Positions 1 through 9,210 are shown, counted from the first letter of the stretch. The stretch: 64,000 nt of DNA from Wohlfahrtiimonas sp. G9077 (GCF_002252155.1 NZ_NEFD01000001.1:248001-312000); one strand, 5' to 3'. The notes: generated by a model from the letters alone, not told the origin. A program made the numbers and translations.

Positions 1-34
1 TGCCATTTTGGTTTAAAAAAACTCAACATCGCCA

Positions 35-1630
35 TCAATCGCTCTCTTTTCTAGTCAGTAGATTTAAATTATCAATATCCGCCACCGAAAAAATTGCCAA
101 ATAGCGATTGCGAAACGGTTGGTAATATTCCGCCATTTGCATGGTCGTCGGTGTCATTTTATCTAAGTACACAATGATGCGGCCGTTTGGCGCAAACGAT
201 TTAAAGCGCTCAAACTCAATATCATGATCAATCACCACTAAAGGCTCAGCTAAGCGCCCTAAAAAGTGATATTGCCCCATATAGCGACCATTATTGGCCA
301 CCACATAACCATTGTTTTGATACCAACTGATGCGCTCAGATGCCGGCAGCACATCGTAAAAATCGCGGGCGTTTCGAATCACGCCAAAATTAAAGGCCAA
401 TGTTAATGCCACACTTGTTAAAGCGAGCGTCATCAAACGCGTCTCTTTAGCAAAAATGAGCAGCATCACACTAAAAATCAGTAAACCAATGCCCCAAATG
501 GGCGAAATGGTAGACAGCCATTCAATGGCATGCGTATCTGACACAAATTTACGCGCATAAGGAAAGCTCATTAAAATGAGCCCCATCATGGCGATCACAG
601 CAGCGACGAGCGCCACATCTTTACGGCGATTGATTGTGCCTTGATAAGCGCGCGCCACCAATAAGCAAAACGCAGGATACAGCGGGATCAATGGCACAAT
701 AGAGGTTTTCATGGTGATCAGCACCACAAAGAGCGATGAGCACAACCATGCCACGCAAAATTTAAACGCCGCCTCTTGTTTATTCACCAGAGCAAATGAG
801 CGATAAAGCGGCAACCAAAACACCCAAGGAAAAAGCATGATCACCAAAGACAAAAACGTCATGCCAAAAGGCATTGGATCATTGATTTGGGCAAGCAATC
901 GGGGCAAACCCATGATATTGCTTAATGATAAAAATGGATAATGGTGCTTGACAAAATAGCCCCACGCCCAAAAAAGCACAAATGCACTAATGACAGCACA
1001 TGCGCCATACAGCGCACCTTTGCCATATTGCTTTAACCAAAGGGGCATCACCAATAACACAGGCAGCGCATAAATTAAAAAAGCGATGCCGGTGACAAAA
1101 AAACCGAGCAACAAAGCAAAGGCAACACCAAACCACCAAATGGCTGAATATTGCCAAGCTCTGATTAAAAAATTAATGTAAAGGAGGAGAAAAAAGGCCA
1201 CGAAAATCTGCTCAATGTGAGCGGTGGCAAAAACGGACCACATCAAACTGCCAATTAAAATGAGCGGTGCATTTGCCCGCACTTTTGGCAATTGTGGCCA
1301 GAGTTGTTTACCGGCCAGTGCCGTTAAAAACAGCGTACCTAAACTAAAAATCGCCGCCAAAAATCGAATGGAGAACTCACTGACGCCAAAAATCCGCCAA
1401 ATAAGCAATTCAAGCCAATGGACAAGCAGGTAAGATTCCTCCACCACTTGCCCATTTAAAGTGGGTATCCAGTATTGACCCGATACCCACATTTCCCAAG
1501 TGACTGCTGCGGTGCCCAACTCTTGATAAGGCAATAGTGGCCGACAAAACCATGCGGTAATCACTAAGGCGAGCCAAATGCCAATCCAATTGAACGCTTG
1601 TTTGCGTGTGATTTTAGGCGTCTGCAGCAT
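35..1630 (-). CDS. ArnT/PMT-like (GT39-type) integral membrane glycosyltransferase
   Basis: A 531-residue protein with about a dozen hydrophobic segments from residue 15 on. The first periplasmic loop holds an acidic stretch, and the segment after residue 65 (HWLELLIWRIFGVSEFSIRF) resembles the conserved region after the catalytic loop in ArnT and dolichyl-phosphomannose mannosyltransferase-like proteins. Such enzymes transfer a sugar from a polyprenyl-phosphate donor to lipid A or protein on the outer face of the inner membrane. The donor and acceptor cannot be read from the sequence. It starts 9 bp after the fur stop on the same strand, so it is probably co-transcribed with fur, an unusual pairing. 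The start has only a weak ribosome binding site. Confidence 0.7.
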   Translation of the reverse strand: MLQTPKITRKQAFNWIGIWLALVITAWFCRPLLPYQELGTAAVTWEMWVSGQYWIPTLNGQVVEESYLLVHWLELLIWRIFGVSEFSIRFLAAIFSLGTLFLTALAGKQLWPQLPKVRANAPLILIGSLMWSVFATAHIEQIFVAFFLLLYINFLIRAWQYSAIWWFGVAFALLLGFFVTGIAFLIYALPVLLVMPLWLKQYGKGALYGACAVISAFVLFWAWGYFVKHHYPFLSLSNIMGLPRLLAQINDPMPFGMTFLSLVIMLFPWVFWLPLYRSFALVNKQEAAFKFCVAWLCSSLFVVLITMKTSIVPLIPLYPAFCLLVARAYQGTINRRKDVALVAAVIAMMGLILMSFPYARKFVSDTHAIEWLSTISPIWGIGLLIFSVMLLIFAKETRLMTLALTSVALTLAFNFGVIRNARDFYDVLPASERISWYQNNGYVVANNGRYMGQYHFLGRLAEPLVVIDHDIEFERFKSFAPNGRIIVYLDKMTPTTMQMAEYYQPFRNRYLAIFSVADIDNLNLLTRKESD

Positions 1631-1639
1631 ACAAGGACT

Positions 1640-2050
1640 TTACTGACATCTTTTACAAATGCCGTAGATCGTCACTTTTGCTTCTTGGAATAAATAGCCA
1701 AAGTTTTTTGCGATCTCTTCGCTCTTGACGCGAAACTCTTCTTTGTGGAATTCATCAACATAACCACATTTAACACACACGATGTGACTGTGTTGATCGC
1801 CATTGTCTAGTTCAAATACAGATTGACCACCATCAAAGAAATGGCGTTGCACTAAACCAGCTTGTTCAAATTGCGTTAATACGCGATACACAGTGGCTAA
1901 ACCCACCTCTTCGCCCGATTCATTCAAACGTTGGTAGATCTCTTCTGCACTTAAATGATCTTCTGAGGATGCTGACACTAAAATGTTTAAAATTTTAAGC
2001 CTTGGTAGGGTAACTTTTAAACCAGCATTTTTTAATTCTTCTGAACCCAT
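1640..2050 (-). CDS. fur: Ferric uptake regulator Fur
   Basis: A 136-residue metal-dependent DNA-binding repressor of the Fur family. The N-terminal winged helix ends near residue 80 and includes the typical segment LATVYRVLTQFEQAGLVQRH. The dimerisation domain has His87, His89, Cys92 and Cys95 in the HSHIVCVKCG motif and a second pair, Cys132 and Cys135, at the C-terminus. With Fe(II) it would repress iron-acquisition genes. The length matches classical Fur rather than Zur or PerR, although family members are hard to separate by eye. A possible Fur-like inverted repeat lies 20 bp upstream of the start, consistent with autoregulation. Confidence 0.92.
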   Translation of the reverse strand: MGSEELKNAGLKVTLPRLKILNILVSASSEDHLSAEEIYQRLNESGEEVGLATVYRVLTQFEQAGLVQRHFFDGGQSVFELDNGDQHSHIVCVKCGYVDEFHKEEFRVKSEEIAKNFGYLFQEAKVTIYGICKRCQ

Positions 2051-2069
2051 ATATTCCGCCTATCCATAA

Positions 2070-2089
2070 AATTATCAACAATGATTAAT
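2070..2089. promoter_or_regulatory. Imperfect Fur-box-like inverted repeat upstream of fur
   Basis: The arms AATTATCA and TGATTAAT, separated by ACAA, match each other at 6 of 8 positions and resemble the two halves of the Fur 7-1-7 consensus (TGATAAT/ATTATCA). The position, just upstream of fur, suits autoregulation. The match is loose and the region is AT-rich, so this is tentative. Confidence 0.35.
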
Positions 2090-2227
2090 TATAACACCAA
2101 ATATTAATTTATTTCATTCATGCATGATTTTCTCGCGATCATATCAAAAGCATGATCAATTAGACTTTTATTTATTGTCGAAAACGAGTACTATGTGCGC
2201 ATTTTTTGATTACTTGGAGTTTATATA

Positions 2228-3277
2228 ATGCAGCTTGGCACCCCGCTGTCTCAATACTTGATCGAAGAGCAGCGTCTCTATCCTGAAGCCACTGGCTCTT
2301 TCACTCTACTGATGAATGATATTGCCCTAGCCTGTAAAACCATCTCAGCTGCTGTGCGCAAAGGTGCACTGGTGGATGTCTTAGGCAATGCAGAAACTGA
2401 TAACTGTCAAGGCGAACAACAAAAGAAATTAGACATCATCGCCAATGACTTATTCATTAAAAATAACATTTGGCGCGGTCACATCTCTGCAATGGCCAGT
2501 GAAGAGATGGAAGAAGTATTCCCAATTCCTGAAGATAAACCTCGTGGTAAATATTTACTCGTATTTGATCCTTTAGATGGCTCAAGCAACATTGATGTTG
2601 ATGGCCCAATTGGCACCATTTTCTCCATTATGCGTTCTGATAAAGAACATCCCACAGAAGAAGATTTCCTACAAGAAGGCGTCAAACAAGTGTGTGCAGG
2701 TTACTGTTTGTATGGCCCTGCCACCATGATTGTGATCTCAATTGGCCACGGTACACATGCCTTCACATTAGATCCTGACATTGGTGAATTCATTTTAACC
2801 CATAAAGACATTCAAATTCCGGCAACCTCTGCTGAATACTCCATCAATCATGCCAATCGCGTTAAATGGGAAAAACCCATGTTGCAATACGTACAAGATC
2901 GCGAAGCGGGTGTAGATGGTAAAAAAGGCAAACGCTATACAATGCGCTGGGTCGGTGCTATGGTGATGGACGTGCATCGCATTTTAATGCGCGGCGGCAT
3001 GTTTGCTTACCCCATTGATGAAGGCATTCGCGCAAAAGGCGGTCGTTTACGCTTAATGTATGAAGCGAACCCCATTTCATTTTTAGTGGAACAAGCAGGC
3101 GGCATTGCCACCACAGGTTATGAGCGAATTTTAGACATTAAACCGTCCAAATTGCATCAACGCATTCCTGTGATCATCGGCTCAAAAGAGGAAGTGACAG
3201 ACATTTTAGACTATCACAAAGCCTTTGCAGCAGAACATAACCTTAAATTTACACACGAATGCAAACTCTATAAGTAA
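2228..3277 (+). CDS. fbp: Class I fructose-1,6-bisphosphatase
   Basis: A 349-residue gluconeogenic enzyme that hydrolyses fructose 1,6-bisphosphate to fructose 6-phosphate in the cytoplasm. The metal-binding motif FDPLDGSSNID lies at about residues 115-125, and the class I active-site signature GGRLRLMYEANP follows at about residues 275-286. The length fits class I enzymes of proteobacteria. It is divergent from fur and has a TTGGAG ribosome binding site. It is probably monocistronic, because efp downstream has its own -10 element. Confidence 0.95.
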   Translation: MQLGTPLSQYLIEEQRLYPEATGSFTLLMNDIALACKTISAAVRKGALVDVLGNAETDNCQGEQQKKLDIIANDLFIKNNIWRGHISAMASEEMEEVFPIPEDKPRGKYLLVFDPLDGSSNIDVDGPIGTIFSIMRSDKEHPTEEDFLQEGVKQVCAGYCLYGPATMIVISIGHGTHAFTLDPDIGEFILTHKDIQIPATSAEYSINHANRVKWEKPMLQYVQDREAGVDGKKGKRYTMRWVGAMVMDVHRILMRGGMFAYPIDEGIRAKGGRLRLMYEANPISFLVEQAGGIATTGYERILDIKPSKLHQRIPVIIGSKEEVTDILDYHKAFAAEHNLKFTHECKLYK

Positions 3278-3309
3278 CGATTTGCCTAACAAATAGTTAA
3301 CTTTTAGCA

Positions 3310-3338
3310 AGATTTTGTGAGTATTTTTATCGTATAAT
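3310..3338 (+). promoter_or_regulatory. Probable efp promoter
   Basis: A perfect -10 hexamer TATAAT at 3333-3338 lies 43 bp before the efp start. A recognisable -35 box at 16-18 bp spacing is lacking, so the exact promoter architecture is uncertain. Confidence 0.45.
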
Positions 3339-3380
3339 GACAAAGTTTTTATAAACAACTTGGAATGAGAATAGATATTT

Positions 3381-3947
3381 ATGGCAACTTATAGCACAAA
3401 CGAATTTAAAGGCGGTTTAAAGATCATGCTTGATAATGACCCTTGTAGCATTATCGAAAATGAAATGGTAAAGCCTGGTAAAGGTCAAGCATTTAACCGT
3501 GTGCGTTTAAAAAACCTCAAAACAGGTCGCGTGATTGAAAAAACTTTCAAATCTGGTGACACTGTTGAAGCAGCTGACGTGATGGACATGGACATGCAAT
3601 ATTTGTATGAAGATGGCGAATTTTGGCACTTCATGAATCCTGAGTCTTTTGAACAAGTGAGCGCATCTGCCGCTGCTGTAAGCGATGTTAAAAAATGGTT
3701 AAAAGAACAAGATCTTTGTGTGGTGACTCTTTGGAATGGCGTACCAATTTCCATCACACCACCAAATTTTGTTGAATTGAAAATTGTCGAAACTGACCCA
3801 GGTTTAAAAGGTGATACAGCGGGCACAGGCGGTAAACCTGCCACGTTAGAAACAGGCGCTGTTGTGCGTGTACCACTTTTCATCCAAATTGATGAAATTG
3901 TTAAGATTGATACACGTACAGGCGAATACGTCTCTCGCGTAAAATAA
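3381..3947 (+). CDS. efp: Elongation factor P
   Basis: A 188-residue translation factor that relieves ribosomes stalled at consecutive prolines. The modification loop is conserved as [10 protein letters not shown] with Lys34, the residue that carries beta-lysine in enterobacterial EF-P. The three-domain length is normal, and the C-terminal motif [12 protein letters not shown] is typical. The modifying enzymes EpmA and EpmB are not in this window, so the modification type is inferred from the Lys34 context only. Confidence 0.97.
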   Translation: MATYSTNEFKGGLKIMLDNDPCSIIENEMVKPGKGQAFNRVRLKNLKTGRVIEKTFKSGDTVEAADVMDMDMQYLYEDGEFWHFMNPESFEQVSASAAAVSDVKKWLKEQDLCVVTLWNGVPISITPPNFVELKIVETDPGLKGDTAGTGGKPATLETGAVVRVPLFIQIDEIVKIDTRTGEYVSRVK

Positions 3948-3989
3948 TCTTTTCTTTGTCAATATATTATAAGTAAATCGGAGAATGTG

Positions 3990-4580
3990 ATGAGTGATAA
4001 TAACAATGTCGATCTCAAAAGACGACGTGTTCTGACGCTAGCAACGTCAGCCGTAGGCGGTGCAGGAGCTATGTTCTTAGCCTACCCTTTCATTGCTTCG
4101 TGGATGCCTAGCGAAAAAGCAAAAAACGCTGGTGCGCCTGTTGAAGTGGACCTATCTAAATTAAAGCCAGGTGAATTACTGCGCGTTGAATGGCAAGGGA
4201 AACCTGTTTGGATCTTAAACAGAACTCCTGAAATGCTCTCTTTGTTAGAGAAAATTCCAGCCAGCGAATTGGTGGACCCTGAGTCTAATATGGATCAACA
4301 ACCAAGTTATGCAAAAAATGCATGGCGCTCTGAGAAAAAAGAGGTCTTGGTGTTGGTTGGTATTTGTACTCACTTAGGTTGTTCCCCAACCTACCGCCCG
4401 AATGTTGTACCGGCTGAAAATTGGGTCGGTGGCTTCTTCTGCCCATGTCACGGTTCGAAATTTGACTTAGCGGGTCGCGTGTATAAAAACGTACCTGCGC
4501 CCACGAACCTCATCGTACCTAACTACCAATTCTTAGAAGGCAACCGCCTCTTGATTGGTAAAGATAAGGAGAGCGCATAA
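3990..4580 (+). CDS. petA: Ubiquinol-cytochrome c reductase Rieske iron-sulfur subunit
   Basis: A 196-residue Rieske protein of the cytochrome bc1 complex. An N-terminal twin-arginine motif (KRRRVLTLA) and one hydrophobic segment anchor it in the inner membrane. The two cluster-binding boxes CTHLGC and CPCHGS bind the [2Fe-2S] cluster through two Cys and two His. I chose the ATG at 3990 over the GTG at 3987 because the CGGAG ribosome binding site is better spaced. First gene of petABC; its stop overlaps the petB start by one base. Confidence 0.95.
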   Translation: MSDNNNVDLKRRRVLTLATSAVGGAGAMFLAYPFIASWMPSEKAKNAGAPVEVDLSKLKPGELLRVEWQGKPVWILNRTPEMLSLLEKIPASELVDPESNMDQQPSYAKNAWRSEKKEVLVLVGICTHLGCSPTYRPNVVPAENWVGGFFCPCHGSKFDLAGRVYKNVPAPTNLIVPNYQFLEGNRLLIGKDKESA

Positions 4581-5854
4581 TGGCATTTAAAGAAAACAGT
4601 TCACAGCGCGGCATTGTTGGCTGGATCGATAACCGTTTACCGGTTGTCGAAGCCACTCGCAAACACATGACCGAATATTACGCACCGAAAAACTTCAACT
4701 TCTTGTATGTGTTCGGTGTGTTGTCGATGGTGGTTTTAGTGAACCAAATCATCACAGGTATTTGGCTTGTCATGCATTACATTCCCGATGCCACTTTAAG
4801 CGAAACAGGCATGCCGATTGCCTTTGCTTCCGTCGAAACTGCCATCATGCGTGACGTGGATTGGATGTGGTTGATACGCTACATGCATGAAGTGGGCGCA
4901 TCGATGTTCTTCGTAGTGGTCTACATCCACATGTTCCGCGGTTTAATGTACGGCTCTTTCCGTAAACCACGCGAACTTGTGTGGATCTTCGGTATGCTCA
5001 TTTATTTACTCTTGATGGCTGAAGCCTTCATTGGTTACGTATTACCCTACGGTCAAATGTCCTTCTGGGGCGCGCAAGTAATCATCTCATTATTTGGTGC
5101 AATCCCTTATGTGGGCGACACTTTACTTGAGTTCATTCGCGGTGACTTCGTAATTTCAGCGGCCACTGTATCTCGCTTCTTTGCCCTTCACGTGATTGCT
5201 TTACCACTTGTGTTGGTTTTCTTAGTGATTGGTCACATCTTAGCGCTTCACCATGTGGGTTCAAACAACCCTGATGGCATTGAAATCAAAGATCATTTAG
5301 ATGAAAATGGCAAGCCTTTAGACGGCATCCCATTCCATCCTTACTACTCTGTGCATGACACATTTGCAGTGGGCATCTTCTTAATCATCTTTGCTTTGAT
5401 CGTGTTCTATGCACCAGAAATGGGTGGTTATTTCTTAGAAAAACCAAACTTTGATCCAGCAAACCCATTGGCAACACCATCACACATTGCACCCGTTTGG
5501 TACTTCACGCCATTTTACTCCATCTTACGTGCGATCCCATCATGGTTTGGTACGCAAATCTGGGGTGTCATTGGCATGGGCGGCGCGATTGCAGTACTTT
5601 TCGTCTTACCTTGGTTAGACAGAAGCCCTGTGAAATCCATCCGTTATAAAGGACCATTGACTAAAATTCTTTTAACACTCTTTGTGATCTGCTTCTTAGT
5701 ATTGGGTTACTTAGGTGTTGTAGAAGCAACTGCAGGTAGAACATTGGTTGCAAGACTTTGTACGGTTTATTATTTCGCTTTCTTCTTATTGATGCCAATT
5801 TGGAGCAAGCTTGATAAAACAAAACCAGTACCAACAAGGGTGACAATGAAATGA
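4580..5854 (+). CDS. petB: Cytochrome b subunit of the bc1 complex
   Basis: A 424-residue membrane protein with the quinone-binding and bis-heme core of complex III. Heme-ligand histidines are visible in the helices YMHEVGASMFFVVVYIHMF and RFFALHVIALPLVLVFLVIGH, and the C-terminal helices are fused as in proteobacterial full-length cytochrome b. The PEWY-like Qo motif appears as PVWYFTPFY. It is translationally coupled to petA and petC with overlapping start and stop codons. Confidence 0.96.
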   Translation: MAFKENSSQRGIVGWIDNRLPVVEATRKHMTEYYAPKNFNFLYVFGVLSMVVLVNQIITGIWLVMHYIPDATLSETGMPIAFASVETAIMRDVDWMWLIRYMHEVGASMFFVVVYIHMFRGLMYGSFRKPRELVWIFGMLIYLLLMAEAFIGYVLPYGQMSFWGAQVIISLFGAIPYVGDTLLEFIRGDFVISAATVSRFFALHVIALPLVLVFLVIGHILALHHVGSNNPDGIEIKDHLDENGKPLDGIPFHPYYSVHDTFAVGIFLIIFALIVFYAPEMGGYFLEKPNFDPANPLATPSHIAPVWYFTPFYSILRAIPSWFGTQIWGVIGMGGAIAVLFVLPWLDRSPVKSIRYKGPLTKILLTLFVICFLVLGYLGVVEATAGRTLVARLCTVYYFAFFLLMPIWSKLDKTKPVPTRVTMK

Positions 5855-6678
5855 AAAAATTAAAAATTTTATTAATGTCAATCTCATTGATGTCAGCAGC
5901 TTCTGCAACGACTTTACCACCAGTTGAGATTGATGTAACAGATCAAGTATCTTTACAAAATGGTGCTGAGCTCTTCATGCAATACTGCCATGGTTGTCAC
6001 TCATTAGAGTTTCAACGTTATAACGTGACAGGTCGCGACATTGGTATGGCCGATGACAATGCAGTTAAAGATAAACTCATTCACACAGGCAGCTTCTCTA
6101 CCCGTGAAAATGAGTATCAGCCAACGAAAGTGGGTGATTTAATGAAATCATCCATGAACCGTAATGATTCGAACTTATGGTTTGGTAAAGCGCCACCGGA
6201 TTTATCCACCATCGTGCGTGCACGTACAGGTGATCCGAATGGTTCGGTTGAGCCACGTAAAAATGGTGCGGACTACATTTATCACTATTTGAATTCATTC
6301 TATTTAGATGATACCCGCCCCATTGGCGTGAACAACATTGCCTTCCCAAGCGTGGGTATGCCACATGTGTTGGCAGAGCTTCAAGGCGAAACCAAAGCCG
6401 TTTTTGAAGAGCGCCTACCAGAAGGTTGTAAAGTTGCCGATGAGAACGAATGTAAACCTGAAACTGTGGTGATTGATACTGAAGTCATCACACCCGGAAA
6501 AATGACGCCTGAAGAGTATCGTGCGGCGACTCGTGACATTGTGAACTTCTTGTCCTATGTTGCAGAGCCTGCGCAAATCAAGCGTGCTCAATACGGGCCA
6601 TGGGTCATTCTCTTCTTAGTGATCTTTACAGCTTGTGCCTATTTCATGAATAGAGAATACTGGAAAGATGTAAAATAA
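5851..6678 (+). CDS. petC: Cytochrome c1 of the bc1 complex
   Basis: A 275-residue protein with a Sec signal peptide (residues 1-19), one covalent heme site CHGCH at about residues 46-50, and a C-terminal transmembrane anchor (WVILFLVIFTACAYF). It passes electrons from the Rieske protein to a soluble or membrane cytochrome c. It overlaps petB by 4 bases (ATGA) and is followed by a strong terminator. Confidence 0.94.
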   Translation: MKKLKILLMSISLMSAASATTLPPVEIDVTDQVSLQNGAELFMQYCHGCHSLEFQRYNVTGRDIGMADDNAVKDKLIHTGSFSTRENEYQPTKVGDLMKSSMNRNDSNLWFGKAPPDLSTIVRARTGDPNGSVEPRKNGADYIYHYLNSFYLDDTRPIGVNNIAFPSVGMPHVLAELQGETKAVFEERLPEGCKVADENECKPETVVIDTEVITPGKMTPEEYRAATRDIVNFLSYVAEPAQIKRAQYGPWVILFLVIFTACAYFMNREYWKDVK

Positions 6679-6689
6679 GCAGTATAAAG

Positions 6690-6720
6690 TGGGCTATCCT
6701 TTGGATAGCCCATTGTTTTT
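6690..6720 (+). terminator. Terminator of petABC
   Basis: Perfect 10-bp stem TGGGCTATCC (6690-6699) and GGATAGCCCA (6703-6712) with a TTT loop, followed by a T-rich run. It separates petABC from sspA. Confidence 0.9.
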
Positions 6721-6745
6721 ATTTTGTTTGAGGTAAAGGAATAAA

Positions 6746-7345
6746 ATGTCTACACGTCGTTCAGGCTTTACGCTTTATCAAGAAAATCCTTCATTAGATG
6801 CGGATCGTATCGCGATTACATTATTAGAAAAAAATATACTCAGCGATTCTGTCTATGTTGACATCAGCAATCCGCCCGAAGAGTTATTAGATATTAACCC
6901 ACAATTAATTCTCCCAACTTTAGAAACAAAAGAAGTCACCCTCTATTATCCTGGCATCGTCTTAGAGTTTTTAGACGAACGCTTTCCTCATCCACCTTTA
7001 TTGCCCCATGATCCCATCAATCGCGGTAAGTTTCGCTTGATTCTAAAGCGCGTCTTAAATGAATGGTATCCTTTGCTTGAAAAAGTCCTTAAAAAAGGCG
7101 AAGCTGATAAGAAATCCATGAAAGCCATTCATGATCTATTATTGCGCTACAACCCATTATTTGAGGGTTTCATCTATTTTCAGAGCAATGATTTTAGTAT
7201 CATAGATGCATCGCTCGCACCGTTCTTCTGGCATTTGCAAGCCTTTGACATTGCCATTCCAGAAAAAGCGCCGGCGATCATCGAATACAATAGCAACATT
7301 CTCGCGCGCGAGAGTGTGATTCATCATTACAAATCAAAGGGGTAA
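6746..7345 (+). CDS. sspA: Stringent starvation protein A
   Basis: A 199-residue glutathione S-transferase-fold protein that binds RNA polymerase and modulates transcription during stationary phase and acid stress. The N-terminal thioredoxin-like domain lacks a catalytic thiol, as in other SspA proteins, and the C-terminal part is helical. sspB follows after 6 bp, and the sspA-sspB pair is a hallmark of gammaproteobacteria. Confidence 0.9.
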   Translation: MSTRRSGFTLYQENPSLDADRIAITLLEKNILSDSVYVDISNPPEELLDINPQLILPTLETKEVTLYYPGIVLEFLDERFPHPPLLPHDPINRGKFRLILKRVLNEWYPLLEKVLKKGEADKKSMKAIHDLLLRYNPLFEGFIYFQSNDFSIIDASLAPFFWHLQAFDIAIPEKAPAIIEYNSNILARESVIHHYKSKG

Positions 7346-7351
7346 TTCACC

Positions 7352-7819
7352 ATGATGACTTCAAATAAGCCTTATATCATCCGCGCATTTTATGATTGGA
7401 TTGTGGACAATGATGTCACACCCTACATTGCCGTGGATGCCACATTGCCTTATGTTGAAGTCCCTGAGGATTATGTGACAGAAGGTAAAATCATTTTAAA
7501 CATCGAGCCTTCTGCCACACCAAATCTCGTGCTTGGCAATGAATGGATCTCATTTTCTGCACGGTTTGGTGGTGTACCAATGGACATCAATGTACCCATT
7601 GGTGCCATCATTGCCATTTATGCCCGTGAAAATGGTCATGGCATTGAATTTCCACCTGAACCTTTATTGGATGATCCGTTTCCTGCAGATGCAGAAAAAT
7701 CCTCGCCCTTTGCTGTCATTGCCAATGATGACAATGATAAACCTGCCAAAAAATCACCGGCTAAAAAAGAAACTCGTAAAAAAGCCACTAAAAAACCATC
7801 CCTCACCATTGTTGAGTGA
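7352..7819 (+). CDS. sspB: ClpXP protease adaptor SspB
   Basis: A 155-residue adaptor that binds ssrA-tagged proteins and delivers them to ClpXP. The folded domain spans residues 1-110 (PYIIRAFYDWIVDNDVTPYI at the start). It is followed by a Lys-rich flexible linker and a short hydrophobic tail SLTIVE that corresponds to the ClpX-binding XB peptide. Second gene of the sspAB operon. Confidence 0.93.
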   Translation: MMTSNKPYIIRAFYDWIVDNDVTPYIAVDATLPYVEVPEDYVTEGKIILNIEPSATPNLVLGNEWISFSARFGGVPMDINVPIGAIIAIYARENGHGIEFPPEPLLDDPFPADAEKSSPFAVIANDDNDKPAKKSPAKKETRKKATKKPSLTIVE

Positions 7820-7833
7820 TGTTCAAACCAATA

Positions 7834-7859
7834 AAAAAGCCTGTTTTCACAGGCTTTTT
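7834..7859. terminator. Bidirectional terminator between sspB and ppa
   Basis: Stem AAAAAGCCTGT (7834-7844) and ACAGGCTTTTT (7849-7859) with a 4-base loop. A and T runs on both sides serve both convergent genes. Confidence 0.92.
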
Positions 7860-7883
7860 CTTCATCTTAAATTGAAACAGTCA

Positions 7884-8420
7884 TTATTTTTTGCTGTTGA
7901 ACAATTCTAAAGATTTTAAGATCTCTTTTTCAGCATCTTCTTTTGTGCCAAAACCATCTAATTTAACCCATTTACCTTTTTCTAAACCTTTGTAGTTTTG
8001 GAAGAAGAATTCGATTTGTTTGACCAATAATTCAGGTAAATCATCGATGGATTGAATGTTGTCGTACATTGGGCACAATTTAGACACAGGCACTGCCACT
8101 AATTTTGCATCGCCGCCAGATTCATCTGTCATGTTCAATACGCCTAAAGGACGTGCACGCACAACACAACCGTGAATCAATGGAAAGGGGGTCACCACCA
8201 ATACATCTAATGCATCGCCATCATCACATAATGTTTGTGGAATGTAACCGTAGTTTGCAGGATAACGCATGTTAGTGCCCACAAAACGATCAACCCAAAC
8301 TAAATCATCTTCGATCTCATATTTCACAGGATCAGATTCCGCAGGGATTTCGATGATACAGTTAAAATCTTCAGTGATTTTGTTTAAATCTTTTGCAGCT
8401 GGAATGGAATTAAAGCTCAT
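7884..8420 (-). CDS. ppa: Inorganic pyrophosphatase (family I)
   Basis: A 178-residue cytoplasmic enzyme that hydrolyses pyrophosphate to phosphate. The family I signature is present as DDGDALDVLV, with the metal-binding aspartates, and the length matches hexameric bacterial Ppa. It is convergent with sspB and divergent from the thiamine pyrophosphokinase gene. Confidence 0.96.
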   Translation of the reverse strand: MSFNSIPAAKDLNKITEDFNCIIEIPAESDPVKYEIEDDLVWVDRFVGTNMRYPANYGYIPQTLCDDGDALDVLVVTPFPLIHGCVVRARPLGVLNMTDESGGDAKLVAVPVSKLCPMYDNIQSIDDLPELLVKQIEFFFQNYKGLEKGKWVKLDGFGTKEDAEKEILKSLELFNSKK

Positions 8421-8506
8421 TTTTGACCTCTATTGTGTGATGAACATCTAAAACGCGTTATTATACCCGTTTATATCCTCGACTTCCATGCACCTAAAGG
8501 CACAAA

Positions 8507-9130
8507 ATGTACGCTCGTTTGATTCTTTTGCTTCCTGGCCCCGTCCATTACTCACAACTGAACCTCTCATTGAATCAAAATGATTACATCATTGCCGTCG
8601 ACGGTGGCATTGAACATGTCAAAGGGCTCAATGTCACGCCAAATTTATGGGTGGGCGATTTTGATTCATGCAAACATGATGATCATCAACGTTATCTTCA
8701 TTTAAATAAAGAGACGCATCCCACAGATAAAGATTATTTAGACACAGAGCTTGCCCTTTCAAAGGCCGAATCGATGAACATCACAGAATGCATTTTAATT
8801 GGCGGCATTGGCGGGCTCATCGACCATCAAATGGGTTTATTCATGTTGCCATGCGCACATCCATCCCTTAAGTTTATCCATACAGATGGCAAGACCAAAC
8901 TCTATTCCCTCAATCATGCTTGTGCGCTTGCCATTACGCAAGAACACTATCATCGCTTGAGCATCGTGCCCATCACAACGCTGCAATCGGTGACCACACG
9001 CGGCGTTAAATGGCCGTTAACCGATGCCACATTACCGGCAGGATTTGGCCGTTCCCTCAGCAATCAGATCACAGAATCAACCTTACATTACACCCAAAAA
9101 GATGGCATTGGTTGGATCATTCTCTCTTAA
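8507..9130 (+). CDS. Thiamine pyrophosphokinase
   Basis: A 207-residue enzyme of the TPK family, which makes thiamine diphosphate from thiamine and ATP. The motifs DGG at about residue 32, VGDFDS, TDKDYLDTELAL and GGIGGLIDHQMG occur in the family order. It is a stand-alone gene. I see no TPP riboswitch upstream. Confidence 0.88.
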   Translation: MYARLILLLPGPVHYSQLNLSLNQNDYIIAVDGGIEHVKGLNVTPNLWVGDFDSCKHDDHQRYLHLNKETHPTDKDYLDTELALSKAESMNITECILIGGIGGLIDHQMGLFMLPCAHPSLKFIHTDGKTKLYSLNHACALAITQEHYHRLSIVPITTLQSVTTRGVKWPLTDATLPAGFGRSLSNQITESTLHYTQKDGIGWIILS

Positions 9131-9150
9131 TCGCCGCGATGAGATTGAAT

Positions 9151-9178
9151 TTCGATATGTAACAATGTATATTACGAG
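9151..9178. promoter_or_regulatory. ModE-like operator upstream of modA
   Basis: Two 11-base arms, TTCGATATGTA (9151-9161) and TATATTACGAG (9168-9178), are separated by 6 bases. Each arm matches the E. coli ModE half-sites (ATCGNTATATA and TATATAACGAT, spacing 6) at 9 of 11 positions. The site is 32 bp before the modA start, where a molybdate-dependent repressor would block transcription. No modE gene lies in the window. Confidence 0.7.
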
Positions 9179-9210
9179 CTGTTTAGATTCCTAACTGTGG
9201 AGTAATACGC

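Noticed and set aside
2161-2200. sigma70 promoter for fbp (TTGTCG and TACTAT)
   Set aside because: The boxes are only 8 bp apart, so they cannot form one promoter; I could not find a better pair.
8421-8506. TPP riboswitch before thiamine pyrophosphokinase
   Set aside because: No CUGAGA or adjacent conserved elements are present; the gene is not usually controlled this way.
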